Part shown: positions 28,156 to 36,279 of the stretch, piece after piece
Position numbering within the stretch: position 1 is the first letter of the stretch
Layout of the letters: every line of letters starts with the position of its first letter
From: Propionibacteriaceae bacterium
GTDB lineage: Bacteria > Actinomycetota > Actinomycetes > Propionibacteriales > Propionibacteriaceae
Direction of reading: 5' to 3'
DNA length: 64,000 bases
Assembly: GCA_025965155.1 (NCBI GenBank)
Contig: JAOPXN010000122.1
Span: forward strand, 1-64,000
Notes under the pieces: generated by a model
Databases searched by the model: none
Seen by the model: only the letters and a program-made list of their open reading frames with translations
Told to the model about the DNA's origin: nothing
Position numbers and translations under genes: made by a program

Positions 28156-28715
28156 GCAACAACGCAGTGCGGTCCGAGAGGGACGAGACCGGAGGCAGCC
28201 AGCCCGCTCGTGCGGCGAACGAGCGACACCGGCTGCCGTTCGACCCGATTGAGGAGGCGGCCCGGCAGTGGTCGCTGCGTTGGGGCGAGACACCGCGGAT
28301 GCGGGCGGTGACGTCGCTGATGCGGGTGCACCAGCTGGTACTGACCGAGCTGGACGAGCTGCTCCGTCCCCTCGGGCTGACCTTCGCCAGGTATGAGGTG
28401 CTGGTGCTGCTGTCGTTCTCCCGTCGCGGTGCCCTGCCGCTGGGGAAGATCGGTGAACGGCTCCAGGTCCACGCCACCTCGGTGACCCCGCTGGTGAAGC
28501 GGCTGGAGCAGGCCGACCTGATCAGGCGTACCCCGCACCCGGAGGACGGACGTGCCGTGCTGGCCTCCATCACCCCGCAGGGCCGGGCCGTGATGGAGCA
28601 GGCAACTGAGGCGATCGTGTCTGCCCAGTTCGCCCTGTCGGCATTGAGCGAGGAAGAGTGCGAGACCCTGACCGGTCTGCTGACTTCGCCGCGGGCGGCC
28701 GCCGGAGACTTCTGA
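28152..28715 (+). CDS. MarR family transcriptional regulator
   Basis: A 187-residue DNA-binding regulator of the MarR winged-helix family. After a polar N-terminus of about 30 residues, the helices VHQLVLTELDELLRPLGLTFARYEVLVLL, the recognition region LGKIGERLQVHATSVTPLVKRLEQADLIRR and the wing HPEDGRAVLASITPQGRAVME are in the expected order. The ligand is unknown. It overlaps the PH-domain gene by four bases, and the DUF6716 gene begins directly after its stop, so it may control this short membrane/glycan operon. No palindromic operator was obvious. Confidence 0.9.
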   Translation: MSNNAVRSERDETGGSQPARAANERHRLPFDPIEEAARQWSLRWGETPRMRAVTSLMRVHQLVLTELDELLRPLGLTFARYEVLVLLSFSRRGALPLGKIGERLQVHATSVTPLVKRLEQADLIRRTPHPEDGRAVLASITPQGRAVMEQATEAIVSAQFALSALSEEECETLTGLLTSPRAAAGDF

Positions 28716-29918
28716 GTGCGGGCGCTGGCGGTCGCCGACTCGGATTCCTACCTGAAGTGGAGTGCCGCGACGCTTGCCGCACTGCCCACCGGCTGGCAGA
28801 CCGAGCAGGTCGTGATCAAGAACCCGATCGCCCCGTCCCAGGCTCAGATGCACGCCGCCGTCGGTCGCCCCATCGCGACGTTGAGCCTGCCAAAGTTGAT
28901 CATGAAGGTCCTCCGCGAACGGCCGGACGTGCTGGTTCTCGGGTGTACCGGCCCGGTCGTGCGCGCGCTGGTCGAGCTGCCATTGTTCCGGCTGCGCCGT
29001 CGTCCGATCCTGCTCACCGGACTACCTGGCATCAGCATCCCGGCCACTGAGCGCGCGGTCGCGCTGCGCTCCGGCTGCGATCTGCTGGTGGTACACAGCC
29101 ATCGAGAGCGGGCCGAGTTCGCCGAGCTCGCCGCCGAGCTGGCTCCCCAGCTGCAGATCGGGCTGGCTCGACTGCCCTTCCTCGACCATGATCCTCAGCT
29201 GGATGCAGCCGCCGGGCCGACGCCTCGAACACCCGCGGAGCCTCCGGCGGACGTGGTTTTCGCCGCCCAGGCGAAGGTGCCGGCTTCGTGGGGGCATCGT
29301 CGACTCGTTCTGAGCACCCTGGCGCGCCTGCCGTCGGGAATGCACCCGGTGGTCAAGCTGCGCGCCGATGCCGGTGAGGAACAGACCCACCGCGAGCAGT
29401 TCCCGTACCCGGAGGTCTACGCGGCCCTGCTGGCCCGCGGAGAGCTGCCGGAAGACCGAACACAACCCGTCCGGTTCAGCTCCGGAGCCATGTCAGTGGC
29501 ACTGGCCTCCGCAGCCGGGTTCGTCACCGTGTCGTCCACGTCCGCCCTGGAGGCGATCAGCCATGGTGTCGACGTCGTGATCTTGTCCGACTTCGGTGTG
29601 TCAGCCGAGACGATCAATGTCGTGTTTGAGGGCTCGGATTGCCTCGGCACGTTGGACGACGTCGCGAACGGCCGGTTCTTCCGCCCCGATCAGATCTGGA
29701 TGCGACAGAACTACTTCCATCCCGAGGCCGACTCCGACTGGCTGGAGAAGCTCTGGGAGCTGGCCGAGCAGCGCCGGGCCGGTGGGCTCCCGGTGAGCCG
29801 GGTCAGACCGTCCGGCTCGGCTGCGAGCCGGTGGCGCCGGCTGCTTCGGCTGCTGCTACCGGAGGCTGCCTGGTCGGTGCTGCGAAGGGTGCGGAGCTCG
29901 CTGCCTCGGCATCGTTGA
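28716..29918 (+). CDS. DUF6716 putative glycosyltransferase
   Basis: A 400-residue protein resembling the DUF6716 family, predicted GT-B glycosyltransferases often found beside nonulosonic (sialic) acid genes. N-terminal VADSDSYLKWSAATLAALP and the later VSSTSALEAISHGVDVVILSDFGVSAETIN are the best conserved pieces; the latter is the sugar-nucleotide-binding loop expected in such enzymes. The C-terminus is basic (RRLLRLLLPEAAWSVLRRVRSSLP). The GTG start abuts the marR stop. Its last 116 bases overlap the 3' end of the convergent neuA-like gene. Donor and acceptor sugars are unknown; CMP-nonulosonate is a guess from the neighbour. Confidence 0.7.
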   Translation: MRALAVADSDSYLKWSAATLAALPTGWQTEQVVIKNPIAPSQAQMHAAVGRPIATLSLPKLIMKVLRERPDVLVLGCTGPVVRALVELPLFRLRRRPILLTGLPGISIPATERAVALRSGCDLLVVHSHRERAEFAELAAELAPQLQIGLARLPFLDHDPQLDAAAGPTPRTPAEPPADVVFAAQAKVPASWGHRRLVLSTLARLPSGMHPVVKLRADAGEEQTHREQFPYPEVYAALLARGELPEDRTQPVRFSSGAMSVALASAAGFVTVSSTSALEAISHGVDVVILSDFGVSAETINVVFEGSDCLGTLDDVANGRFFRPDQIWMRQNYFHPEADSDWLEKLWELAEQRRAGGLPVSRVRPSGSAASRWRRLLRLLLPEAAWSVLRRVRSSLPRHR

Positions 29919-31119
29919 GCCGTCGGGTGTTCATCACCAGGTCGCACAGCTCGCGGACCGCCCCTTCGCCGCCGCGCCGGGACAGCACCAGCCGGGCCGC
30001 AGCTAGCGCCGCCGGGTGGGCGTCGGCCACGGCGACGGCCCAGCCGACGGCCGCCATCGCACCGAGATCGTTGACGTCGTTACCGAGGTAGGCGGCTCGG
30101 GCCGGCTCAACCGCCTGCCGGTGCAGCCACTCGCGGACGGCCGGCTCCTTGTCGTCGATCCCTTGCAGTACGTCGATCCCGAGCTTCTGCGCCCGCGCCG
30201 TGACCACCGGGTTCCGTTCCTTCGACACGATCAGCATCGGTACGCCGGCTGCCCGCAGCGCCGCGATGCCCAGTCCGTCGCTACGGCTGACCCGGACCGA
30301 CTCCTGCCCGGTCTGGTCCAGGTACGCGGTGTCCGGGGTGTGCACGCCGTCGAAGTCGGTGATGACCGCGTCCACGTCGACCCGGGCCGCTTCAGGTTCC
30401 TCCACCAGCGTCGCGACCGCCTGAGCCAGGGCCAGCTCGTCGACGGTGTCGATCTCCATCGCCGTCAGCTCGGCCACCTCGATCACCGTGGTGCGTCCGA
30501 AGAACCGGTGTCGATGGCTGCGGAAGCCGGCAACGCTCATGGCATAGAAAGCGCCGGTCTCGCGAAAGTCGGGCCGACGGTCCTGCCGGCGCGGGCGGTA
30601 CGCGGCGTCGTGGTTCTGTCCGACCACCGACCGACTGCCTGGCGCACTCAGCGGGTGGACGTCGCGCCAGAGGAACTGGTAGCTGGCGACGCCGGCGAAG
30701 GCAGAGTCGGCCCGCTGCTCCAGGATCGCTGCGACCGCCGCATCGAGGTCGCAGGCGTCGATGAACGGGCTGGTGCACTGAACGAAGACGAGTACCTGCG
30801 GGTCGGCCTGGTTCGTGCGGCTGGCCAGGGTGTCCAGACCGTGCAGCAGCGCCGACTCGGAGGTGGCCAAGTCACCGGCCAGCTCCGCCGGCCGGCGGAT
30901 CACCCCGGCGCCGGCCGTGCGGGCCTCGGCGGCGATGGCCTCGTCGTCGGTGGAGACGAAGACGGCGTCGATCAGGTCCGCGCTCAGGCAGGACCGCACC
31001 GCCCGGGCAACGAGGCTGACACCGCCGACCGTACGGAGGTTCTTGCCCGGCACCCCCTTGGATCCGCCCCGGGCCGGAATGATGGCGACGGTGCGCGGAG
31101 CTCGCTGAGAGTAGGCCAT
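29803..31119 (-). CDS. CMP-nonulosonate (N-acylneuraminate) cytidylyltransferase fused to KdsC-like HAD phosphatase
   Basis: A 438-residue two-domain protein. Residues 8-230 are a cytidylyltransferase that activates a nine-carbon sugar acid with CTP: IIPARGGSKGVPGKNLR, VFVSTDDEAIAAEA, VFVQCTSPF, and the conserved TGAFYAMSV and AMEIDTVDELALA. Residues 245-400 are a HAD phosphatase of the KdsC type with intact motifs: DFDGVHT, IVSKE, DDKEP and GNDVNDLGAM, then LSRRGGEGAVREL. The same order occurs in animal CMAS. The tail overlaps the convergent gene by 116 bases. The ATG at 31119 has TAGGTT seven bases upstream and no ribosome binding site. No neuB or neuC is in the window. Confidence 0.87.
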   Translation of the reverse strand: MAYSQRAPRTVAIIPARGGSKGVPGKNLRTVGGVSLVARAVRSCLSADLIDAVFVSTDDEAIAAEARTAGAGVIRRPAELAGDLATSESALLHGLDTLASRTNQADPQVLVFVQCTSPFIDACDLDAAVAAILEQRADSAFAGVASYQFLWRDVHPLSAPGSRSVVGQNHDAAYRPRRQDRRPDFRETGAFYAMSVAGFRSHRHRFFGRTTVIEVAELTAMEIDTVDELALAQAVATLVEEPEAARVDVDAVITDFDGVHTPDTAYLDQTGQESVRVSRSDGLGIAALRAAGVPMLIVSKERNPVVTARAQKLGIDVLQGIDDKEPAVREWLHRQAVEPARAAYLGNDVNDLGAMAAVGWAVAVADAHPAALAAARLVLSRRGGEGAVRELCDLVMNTRRLNDAEAASSAPFAAPTRQPPVAAAEAAGATGSQPSRTV

Positions 31120-31126
31120 GGGCCAG

Positions 31127-31132
31127 AACCTA
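31127..31132 (-). promoter_or_regulatory. Leaderless-type -10 element for the cytidylyltransferase gene
   Basis: Minus-strand TAGGTT is followed by seven bases (CTGGCCC when read to the ATG) and the start at 31119. This places transcription initiation at the start codon. Confidence 0.45.
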
Positions 31133-31238
31133 GGGCGCTCAGCTGTCCTACGGATGAACGGTGGATGACGGCCGCCTTGCCGCCAGGCATGGGCTGGCCG
31201 AACCCGCACGCCCCACAGCTGCGCGTGCTATCCGCCTG

Positions 31239-31406
31239 CTTATCCGCCTGCGCGCTGCCGCGCGTGCTTATCCGCCTGCGCGCTGCCGCGCGTGCTTATC
31301 CGCCTGCGCGCTGCCGCGCGTGCTTATCCGCCTGCGCGCTGCCGCGCGTGCTTATCCGCCTGTGCGCTGCCGCGCGTGCTTATCCGCCTGTGCGCTGCCG
31401 CGCGGT
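31239..31406. repeat. 28-bp tandem repeat, six units (minisatellite)
   Basis: Six head-to-tail copies of a 28-base unit, beginning at 31239, 31267, 31295, 31323, 31351 and 31379 with CTTATCCGCCTG. A shortened copy precedes them at about 31221-31238. Units one to four carry CCTGCGCG, while units five and six carry CCTGTGCG; otherwise they are near identical. Each unit contains GCGCG-CTGC-CGCGC, a small hairpin. The array lies between the UspA-like gene and the cytidylyltransferase gene, both read leftwards. The last unit supplies the final codons and the TAA stop of the UspA-like gene. Copy number is likely to vary between strains. Confidence 0.95.
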
Positions 31407-31832
31407 GACCACGCTGACCGGAAGGTGGGTCTTGCGTTCCAGCTTGTGCGGCAGGTCCTGCCCCAGCCAGCGGGAGACACCACTGGGCAGGGTCGACAAG
31501 ATGATCTCGTCGAACTGCTGCCGAGCGAGAATCTCCTGGACGGCCTTCAGTGGGTCCGGGTCACCGACGGAGCCGTTGACGGTGGCGCCCAAGCGGCGCA
31601 GGGCGCTGAGTCCCTGCTCCAGTCGATTCCGAGCCTCGGCATAGTCGCCGTCCTCGGTGTCAAACGGCGCGTTGATGCCGGGAACCGGTGCGTCCGGATT
31701 GCGGTGGGCGCGCGGAGTGGCAGGGACCAGCAGCGTGAGCTCGCACGGGTCTTTGGCCATTCGCGCGGTGACGAACTCCAGCAGATCGTCGCCTCCGACA
31801 GTCTGGTTGGCGACCACGAGCACACGGGACAT
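31380..31832 (-). CDS. UspA-like (universal stress protein fold) protein
   Basis: A 150-residue alpha/beta protein starting MSRVLVVANQTVGGDDLL, a nucleotide-binding-type first strand and loop. Later come LTLLVPATP, LEQGLSALRRLGATVNG, SVGDPDPLKAVQEILARQQFDEIILST and LPHKLERKTHLPVSVV, which follow the secondary-structure order of universal stress proteins. The typical G-2x-G-9x-G-S/T ATP motif is not evident, so it may not bind ATP. The ATG at 31832 has GGAGG eight bases upstream. Its last codons (RQRTGG) and stop are encoded by the 28-bp tandem repeat. Confidence 0.68.
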   Translation of the reverse strand: MSRVLVVANQTVGGDDLLEFVTARMAKDPCELTLLVPATPRAHRNPDAPVPGINAPFDTEDGDYAEARNRLEQGLSALRRLGATVNGSVGDPDPLKAVQEILARQQFDEIILSTLPSGVSRWLGQDLPHKLERKTHLPVSVVTARQRTGG

Positions 31833-31983
31833 CGCGTTACCTCCACGTTGAGTTGGCTTTTTCACACTATCGACCAGGCGTCCCCTTGTCACTGGCCGCG
31901 TACCGGCGCCGGTTTCCCGGCTGCGGGTCGTCTGAAGGGCACGGGCTCGAACCGACGTCCTAGGATCGAGCCAGGAGGTAGCG

Positions 31984-33687
31984 ATGATGCCCACTGAGAG
32001 CACCGGTCGGCAGCGCTGGGAGGCTGCGTTCGCGGCTGCCCGCGAGCGGGGCCAGGTCCGAGACGCTGACTTCAGCACGCTGTCGGGGATGGAGGTCGAC
32101 CCGGTCTACGGACCGGCCGATGAGGCCGCGGATGCCAGGATGGAGCGGATCGGCTGGCCGGGGGAGTTCCCGTACACGCGTGGCCTGTACCCCACGGGCT
32201 ATCGCGGCCGACCATGGACCATCCGTCAGTTCGCGGGCTTCGGCAACGCGCGGCAGACCAACGAGCGCTACAAGATGATCTTGGCCGCGGGTGGGGGCGG
32301 CCTCAGCGTCGCCTTCGACATGCCCACTTTGATGGGCCACGACTCCGATGACGCGGTCAGCCTGGGAGAGGTCGGGCACTGCGGAGTGGCGATCGACTCG
32401 GCCGCCGACATGGAAGAGCTGTTCGCCGGCATCGACCTTGGTGCGGTGACTACCTCGATGACCATCTCGGGGCCGGCGGTGCCGGTGTTCTGCATGTACG
32501 TGGTCGCCGCCGAGCGCCAGGGTGTCGACGTGGCCGGCTTGAACGGGACCCTGCAGACCGACATCTTCAAGGAGTACATCGCACAGAAGGAGTGGCTGTT
32601 CGGGCCGGAGCCACACCTGCGGCTGATCGGTGACCTGATGGAGTACTGCAGCGCCACGATTCCGAACTACAAACCGCTCAGCGTCTCCGGCTACCACATC
32701 CGTGAGGCCGGATCGACCGCGGTACAAGAGCTGGCCTTCACGCTCGCCGACGGCTTCGGCTACGTCGAGCTCGGGTTGTCCCGCGGCCTCGACATCGACG
32801 CGTTCGCACCCGGGCTCAGCTTCTTCTTCGACGCGCATATCGACTTGTTCGAGGAGATCGCCAAGTTCCGGGCGGCCCGCCGGATCTGGGCCCGCTGGCT
32901 CCGGGACCGTTACGGTGCTACCACCGCTCGGTCCCAGTGGCTGCGCTTCCACACCCAGACCGCGGGGGTGTCGTTGACCGCGCAGCAGCCCTACAACAAC
33001 GTCGTACGGACGGCCATCGAAGCGATGTCGGCCGTACTGGGCGGCACCAACTCGCTCCACACCAACGCACTGGACGAAACCCTGGCGCTGCCGACCGAGG
33101 AGTCCGCCGAGATTGCCCTGCGAACGCAGCAGGTGATCGCCGAGGAGACCGGCGTGACCAACGTCGCCGACCCGCTCGGCGGCTCCTGGTACGTCGAGGC
33201 GCTGACCGACCGGATGGAGGCCGAGGCGGAGGCCATCTTCACCAAGATCATCGAGATGGGCGGCGGCGAGAATGTCGAGCACCCGATCGGCCCGGTGACC
33301 TCGGGCCTGCTGCGCGGCATCGAGGACGGCTGGTTCACCGGTGAGATCGCCGAGGCAGCATTTGCGTACCAGACCCAGCTGGAGAAGGGCGACAAGCGCG
33401 TGGTCGGGGTCAACTGCCATACCGCCTCCGTCACCGGTGAGCTGGAGATCCTCCGGGTGAGCCACGAGGTGGAGGTCGAGCAGCGGCGTGCGCTGACCGA
33501 GCGTCGAGGGAGGCGGGACGACGCCGCTGTGCAGCGGTCCCTGACAGCCCTGGTTCAGGCGGCACGATCGGCGGACAACATGATCGAACCGATGCTCGCC
33601 GCCGTACGGGTGGAGGCGACGCTCGGTGAGATCTGCGACGTGCTCCGCGCCGAGTGGGGGACATACACCGAGGTCGCCCAGTTCTAG
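31984..33687 (+). CDS. icmA: Isobutyryl-CoA mutase large subunit (IcmA-type)
   Basis: An adenosylcobalamin-dependent carbon-skeleton mutase subunit that interconverts isobutyryl-CoA and n-butyryl-CoA. The 567-residue length equals IcmA (566 in Streptomyces) and lacks the C-terminal B12-binding domain found in methylmalonyl-CoA mutase. The two substrate-selecting residues, Tyr89 and Arg207 in Propionibacterium methylmalonyl-CoA mutase, are Phe83 (TIRQFAGFG) and Gln201 (KEYIAQKEW) here; the 118-residue distance is conserved. This is the ICM pair. A small IcmB subunit should supply the B12 domain but is not in the window. AGGAGGT at 31973-31979 precedes the ATG. It is divergent from the UspA-like gene. 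Confidence 0.85.
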   Translation: MMPTESTGRQRWEAAFAAARERGQVRDADFSTLSGMEVDPVYGPADEAADARMERIGWPGEFPYTRGLYPTGYRGRPWTIRQFAGFGNARQTNERYKMILAAGGGGLSVAFDMPTLMGHDSDDAVSLGEVGHCGVAIDSAADMEELFAGIDLGAVTTSMTISGPAVPVFCMYVVAAERQGVDVAGLNGTLQTDIFKEYIAQKEWLFGPEPHLRLIGDLMEYCSATIPNYKPLSVSGYHIREAGSTAVQELAFTLADGFGYVELGLSRGLDIDAFAPGLSFFFDAHIDLFEEIAKFRAARRIWARWLRDRYGATTARSQWLRFHTQTAGVSLTAQQPYNNVVRTAIEAMSAVLGGTNSLHTNALDETLALPTEESAEIALRTQQVIAEETGVTNVADPLGGSWYVEALTDRMEAEAEAIFTKIIEMGGGENVEHPIGPVTSGLLRGIEDGWFTGEIAEAAFAYQTQLEKGDKRVVGVNCHTASVTGELEILRVSHEVEVEQRRALTERRGRRDDAAVQRSLTALVQAARSADNMIEPMLAAVRVEATLGEICDVLRAEWGTYTEVAQF

Positions 33688-33689
33688 CC

Positions 33690-35708
33690 TCAGCTGGTGA
33701 AGCGGCTTCCGGACAGGCTTGTTGGCAGCGTCTGAGCCGGCTGCAGCCGACCGGCGCCCGCACCCGCGTAGAGCACGAGCTGGTCGCTGGAGTCCCGTGC
33801 GAGCAGGTCCGCGACGCCGTCACCGCTGAAGTCGCCCACCGAGGCAAGATCCGCCGATGCTGCGAGGCTGTCGTCCAGGCGGACGGGACTGCCGAACGAG
33901 TTCGCCGCGCCCGGGTGGAGGTAGACCGCTGACCCCTGGCGAGTCACAAGATCGGGTCGTCCGTCACCGGTCATGTCGCCCGGGCTGCGGAACCCGTGCC
34001 GGTCCGACCATCCCGCGGCCAGCTGGGCGAAGCCGGTGTAGCCAAGGGCGCCGTTGCCGTGGACGACGTACAGGTTGCCGGCGACGCTGAGCACCACCAG
34101 GTCCGGACGGCCATCGCCGTTGAGGTCGCCGATGCCGGTGACCTCGGTGTGGTTGCTTCGCAGTCCCAGGTCCACCCCGGCCAGCAGAGCGGTCGAGGCG
34201 GTTCCCCGGAACAACAGCAACCGTTCCCCGGGAGTGCGGGCGATCACGTCCTGGAAACCGTCACCATCCCAGTCACCGACGTTGACCACGTGGGTGAACG
34301 GAGCGAACCCGGTCCGCAGCGTCCGTGGCAGCGACACCATACCGGTCGATGAGACCGGGTACCGCACCAGCGTGTCGGCCCGCACCGCCAGCAGGTCCGC
34401 GGCCGAGCTGGAGTACCGGCGCGGGAACGCACCGTACGCGGGGTTCGGTGAGCCGGACACCGTGAACAGGGCGGACCGCAGCCCGAAGGCGAACCGGAAC
34501 GCCGGCCCGGTGACCGTGCTGGCACCGGTACTTCCGATGATCTTGATCGAGGTGACCCGGCCACCGAACCGGCCGAATCCGTCGCGGCTGAGAACCTGGA
34601 GCTGGCGGATGGTGCCGAGAGTGGGGTAGGCCTGCTTGACCATGGCGGTGGTCAGCGCGACGGACCACGACTGGGATTTCGCGACCCCGTCCCACGGGTC
34701 CGGCTGCGCCGTCAGATACGGCAGCGACCCCGGTGCGGAATGGCCGCCGTTGGAGGAGGAGAACTGGGTCAGCGCGATCTGGCCGGCGTGGCTGAGAATC
34801 TTGCCGCTGGTGGCTTGGACCGCGGCCGAGCCGGCAGCCGTCTCGTGCACCGTCCGGATGCCGGCGGTGGTGGTGGCGAAGCCGCGGTACACCTGACAGG
34901 CCACGGTGTCGCAGACATCGAAGAAGGCACCGGCGCCGGTCTGGGACTGGAGACGGGCGGCGAAGGTCCGAGCGGCCACCGCCTGAGCCTGCACTGCCTG
35001 GGCCGGCCACGACGTCGGCATCTCGGACGGAACCACCGACCGGAGGTAGTCCTCCATAGTCAGCCGGTTGGTGGTGATGGCGCCGCCACCGGACCTGATC
35101 AAGGACACCTGGGACCGGAGCTCCTGACGGACCCCACCGGGCAGCCGGATCTTGATCATCTTGGCGGTGTTCTCGTACGTCCAGATCGCGGTCGGGCTCA
35201 GCGGTGGGGTGATCGCGACCCAGGTCCCGGACGGGTTGAGGTAGCGGAGCCCGTACCCGGTGCTGGTCCGGACCGTCCGCCACCGGGTGTACTTGGCACC
35301 GACGGGGAGCGGATAGGTCCTACCGCTGGCGCGGTCGTTGAGCCGTAGGCCGGCGGAGGGATAGACCTGGAGGTCGTTGTCGTTGTCGGCGGTGATCTGG
35401 ACCCGGATGGTCCGTCCTGGATCCCGGCTGGTCACCGTGGTGCCGGGGTAGTAGAAGCCCATCATCTGCTGCCAGGTCTTACCCAGCGTGGCTGCCCCGT
35501 ACGCCCCGTACTGCGACATGCCGATCCCGTGCCCGTAGCCGGCCCCGGAGACGGTGAAGACGCCCCGCGTTGGCCACACCGGCTGGGCTGCCCCGGCCGG
35601 TGACCAGCCCGGCGGGCCGGTCAGCAGGAAAGCGGCGACGAAGGTGCCGAGCACCGCCGCTGGAAGGAGCCGACTCCGGTGCGAAGCCCGGTCTGCGTTG
35701 GTGACCAT
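33690..35708 (-). CDS. Secreted SpoIID-domain protein with FG-GAP/VCBS repeats
   Basis: A 672-residue exported protein. A signal peptide (LLPAAVLGTFVAAFLLTG, cleavage near AGAAQP) is followed by the SpoIID-associated motif GAGYGHGIGMSQYGAYG and, near residues 215-250, the SpoIID core MEDYLRSVVPSEMPTSW then AQAVQAQAVAARTFA. SpoIID domains act on, or stimulate amidases acting on, peptidoglycan. From about residue 450 to the end are several repeats with the calcium-loop pattern DWDGDGFQD, DLNGDGRPD, DMTGDGRPD and DFSGDGVAD, forming a likely beta-propeller. The organism class is not known to sporulate by endospores, so a wall-remodelling role is inferred. It ends two bases from icmA, convergently. 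Confidence 0.85.
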   Translation of the reverse strand: MVTNADRASHRSRLLPAAVLGTFVAAFLLTGPPGWSPAGAAQPVWPTRGVFTVSGAGYGHGIGMSQYGAYGAATLGKTWQQMMGFYYPGTTVTSRDPGRTIRVQITADNDNDLQVYPSAGLRLNDRASGRTYPLPVGAKYTRWRTVRTSTGYGLRYLNPSGTWVAITPPLSPTAIWTYENTAKMIKIRLPGGVRQELRSQVSLIRSGGGAITTNRLTMEDYLRSVVPSEMPTSWPAQAVQAQAVAARTFAARLQSQTGAGAFFDVCDTVACQVYRGFATTTAGIRTVHETAAGSAAVQATSGKILSHAGQIALTQFSSSNGGHSAPGSLPYLTAQPDPWDGVAKSQSWSVALTTAMVKQAYPTLGTIRQLQVLSRDGFGRFGGRVTSIKIIGSTGASTVTGPAFRFAFGLRSALFTVSGSPNPAYGAFPRRYSSSAADLLAVRADTLVRYPVSSTGMVSLPRTLRTGFAPFTHVVNVGDWDGDGFQDVIARTPGERLLLFRGTASTALLAGVDLGLRSNHTEVTGIGDLNGDGRPDLVVLSVAGNLYVVHGNGALGYTGFAQLAAGWSDRHGFRSPGDMTGDGRPDLVTRQGSAVYLHPGAANSFGSPVRLDDSLAASADLASVGDFSGDGVADLLARDSSDQLVLYAGAGAGRLQPAQTLPTSLSGSRFTS

Positions 35709-35821
35709 GACACGCCATCTCCCTTGATGCGATGTCTGAAGTGTGACACCAGCGCGGAGCTCCGGTGAGCGGATCGAATCTCAGATCGGTATCGATAACC
35801 GTTTCCAGCAAGCCATCCCCA

Positions 35822-35892
35822 CTTCCGCCGACGCGTCACCTCCGCGCCCTCCTCGGCGGCGTGTCGCAGCAGAGCTGACGCGTCGGCGGAAG
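35822..35892. terminator. Perfect 17-bp inverted repeat downstream of the pitA operon
   Basis: CTTCCGCCGACGCGTCA at 35822-35838 and TGACGCGTCGGCGGAAG at 35876-35892 are exact reverse complements, separated by 37 bases. The element lies 59 bases after the stop of the DUF3349 gene on the minus strand and 114 bases before the SpoIID-protein gene. It may end the pitA operon as a large hairpin, although no T-run follows. A long-range operator is the alternative. Confidence 0.5.
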
Positions 35893-35950
35893 GCAGGAAT
35901 CCCGGCCGTCCATGCCGTCGCGGCGGCTACCGTGGCGGGGTCGCAGGAGG

Positions 35951-36250
35951 TCAGAAATGCGGGTCGGCCAGCGGCCAGCCGGCCAGCGCAAGGCGGGACC
36001 TGACCCGCCGCACATCCTCTTCCCGAGGAAGCTCGTTCGTGATCGTGGTGATCAGGACCGCGATATCGACGTTGCCGATCGGAAGCCTGCCGTCCCCGGC
36101 GAGGCGATCGGCTACCGCGGTGACCTCCTCACTGCTCAACCGACGGCTCAGCACGGCGACCAGCGGGATGTAGTCCTGCTCGGGAACGCCGTCTGGATAG
36201 CCAGCCCGCAGCCAGCCCACAATCTTGTCGATCAGCGGCGAGAAGATCAT
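35951..36250 (-). CDS. DUF3349 family protein (Rv0543c-like)
   Basis: A 99-residue helical protein starting MIFSPLIDKIVGWLRAGYPDGVP, with DYIPLVAVLSRRLSSEEVTAVADRL and ELPREEDVRRVRSRLALAGWPLADP. These are the hallmarks of DUF3349, a small actinobacterial family encoded next to pitA (Rv0543c in M. tuberculosis). Function is unknown; linkage to a phosphate transporter suggests an accessory role. The ATG at 36250 has an AAAGGAAG site. It is the last gene of a three-gene minus-strand operon. Confidence 0.85.
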   Translation of the reverse strand: MIFSPLIDKIVGWLRAGYPDGVPEQDYIPLVAVLSRRLSSEEVTAVADRLAGDGRLPIGNVDIAVLITTITNELPREEDVRRVRSRLALAGWPLADPHF

Positions 36251-36279
36251 CGCCGCTTCCTTTGCGCTGCCGCCATCCG

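Noticed and set aside
31239-31406. Possible CRISPR array
   Set aside because: The 28-base units are directly contiguous with no unique spacers and no cas genes nearby, so it is a minisatellite.
30016-31644. 542-codon plus-strand frame including the tandem repeat
   Set aside because: It runs antisense to the cytidylyltransferase gene and translates the 28-bp repeat as Ala/Arg/Cys repeats; no independent support.
33690-35708. Sporulation gene
   Set aside because: A SpoIID domain alone does not imply sporulation; no other sporulation genes are present and actinobacterial SpoIID proteins are widespread.
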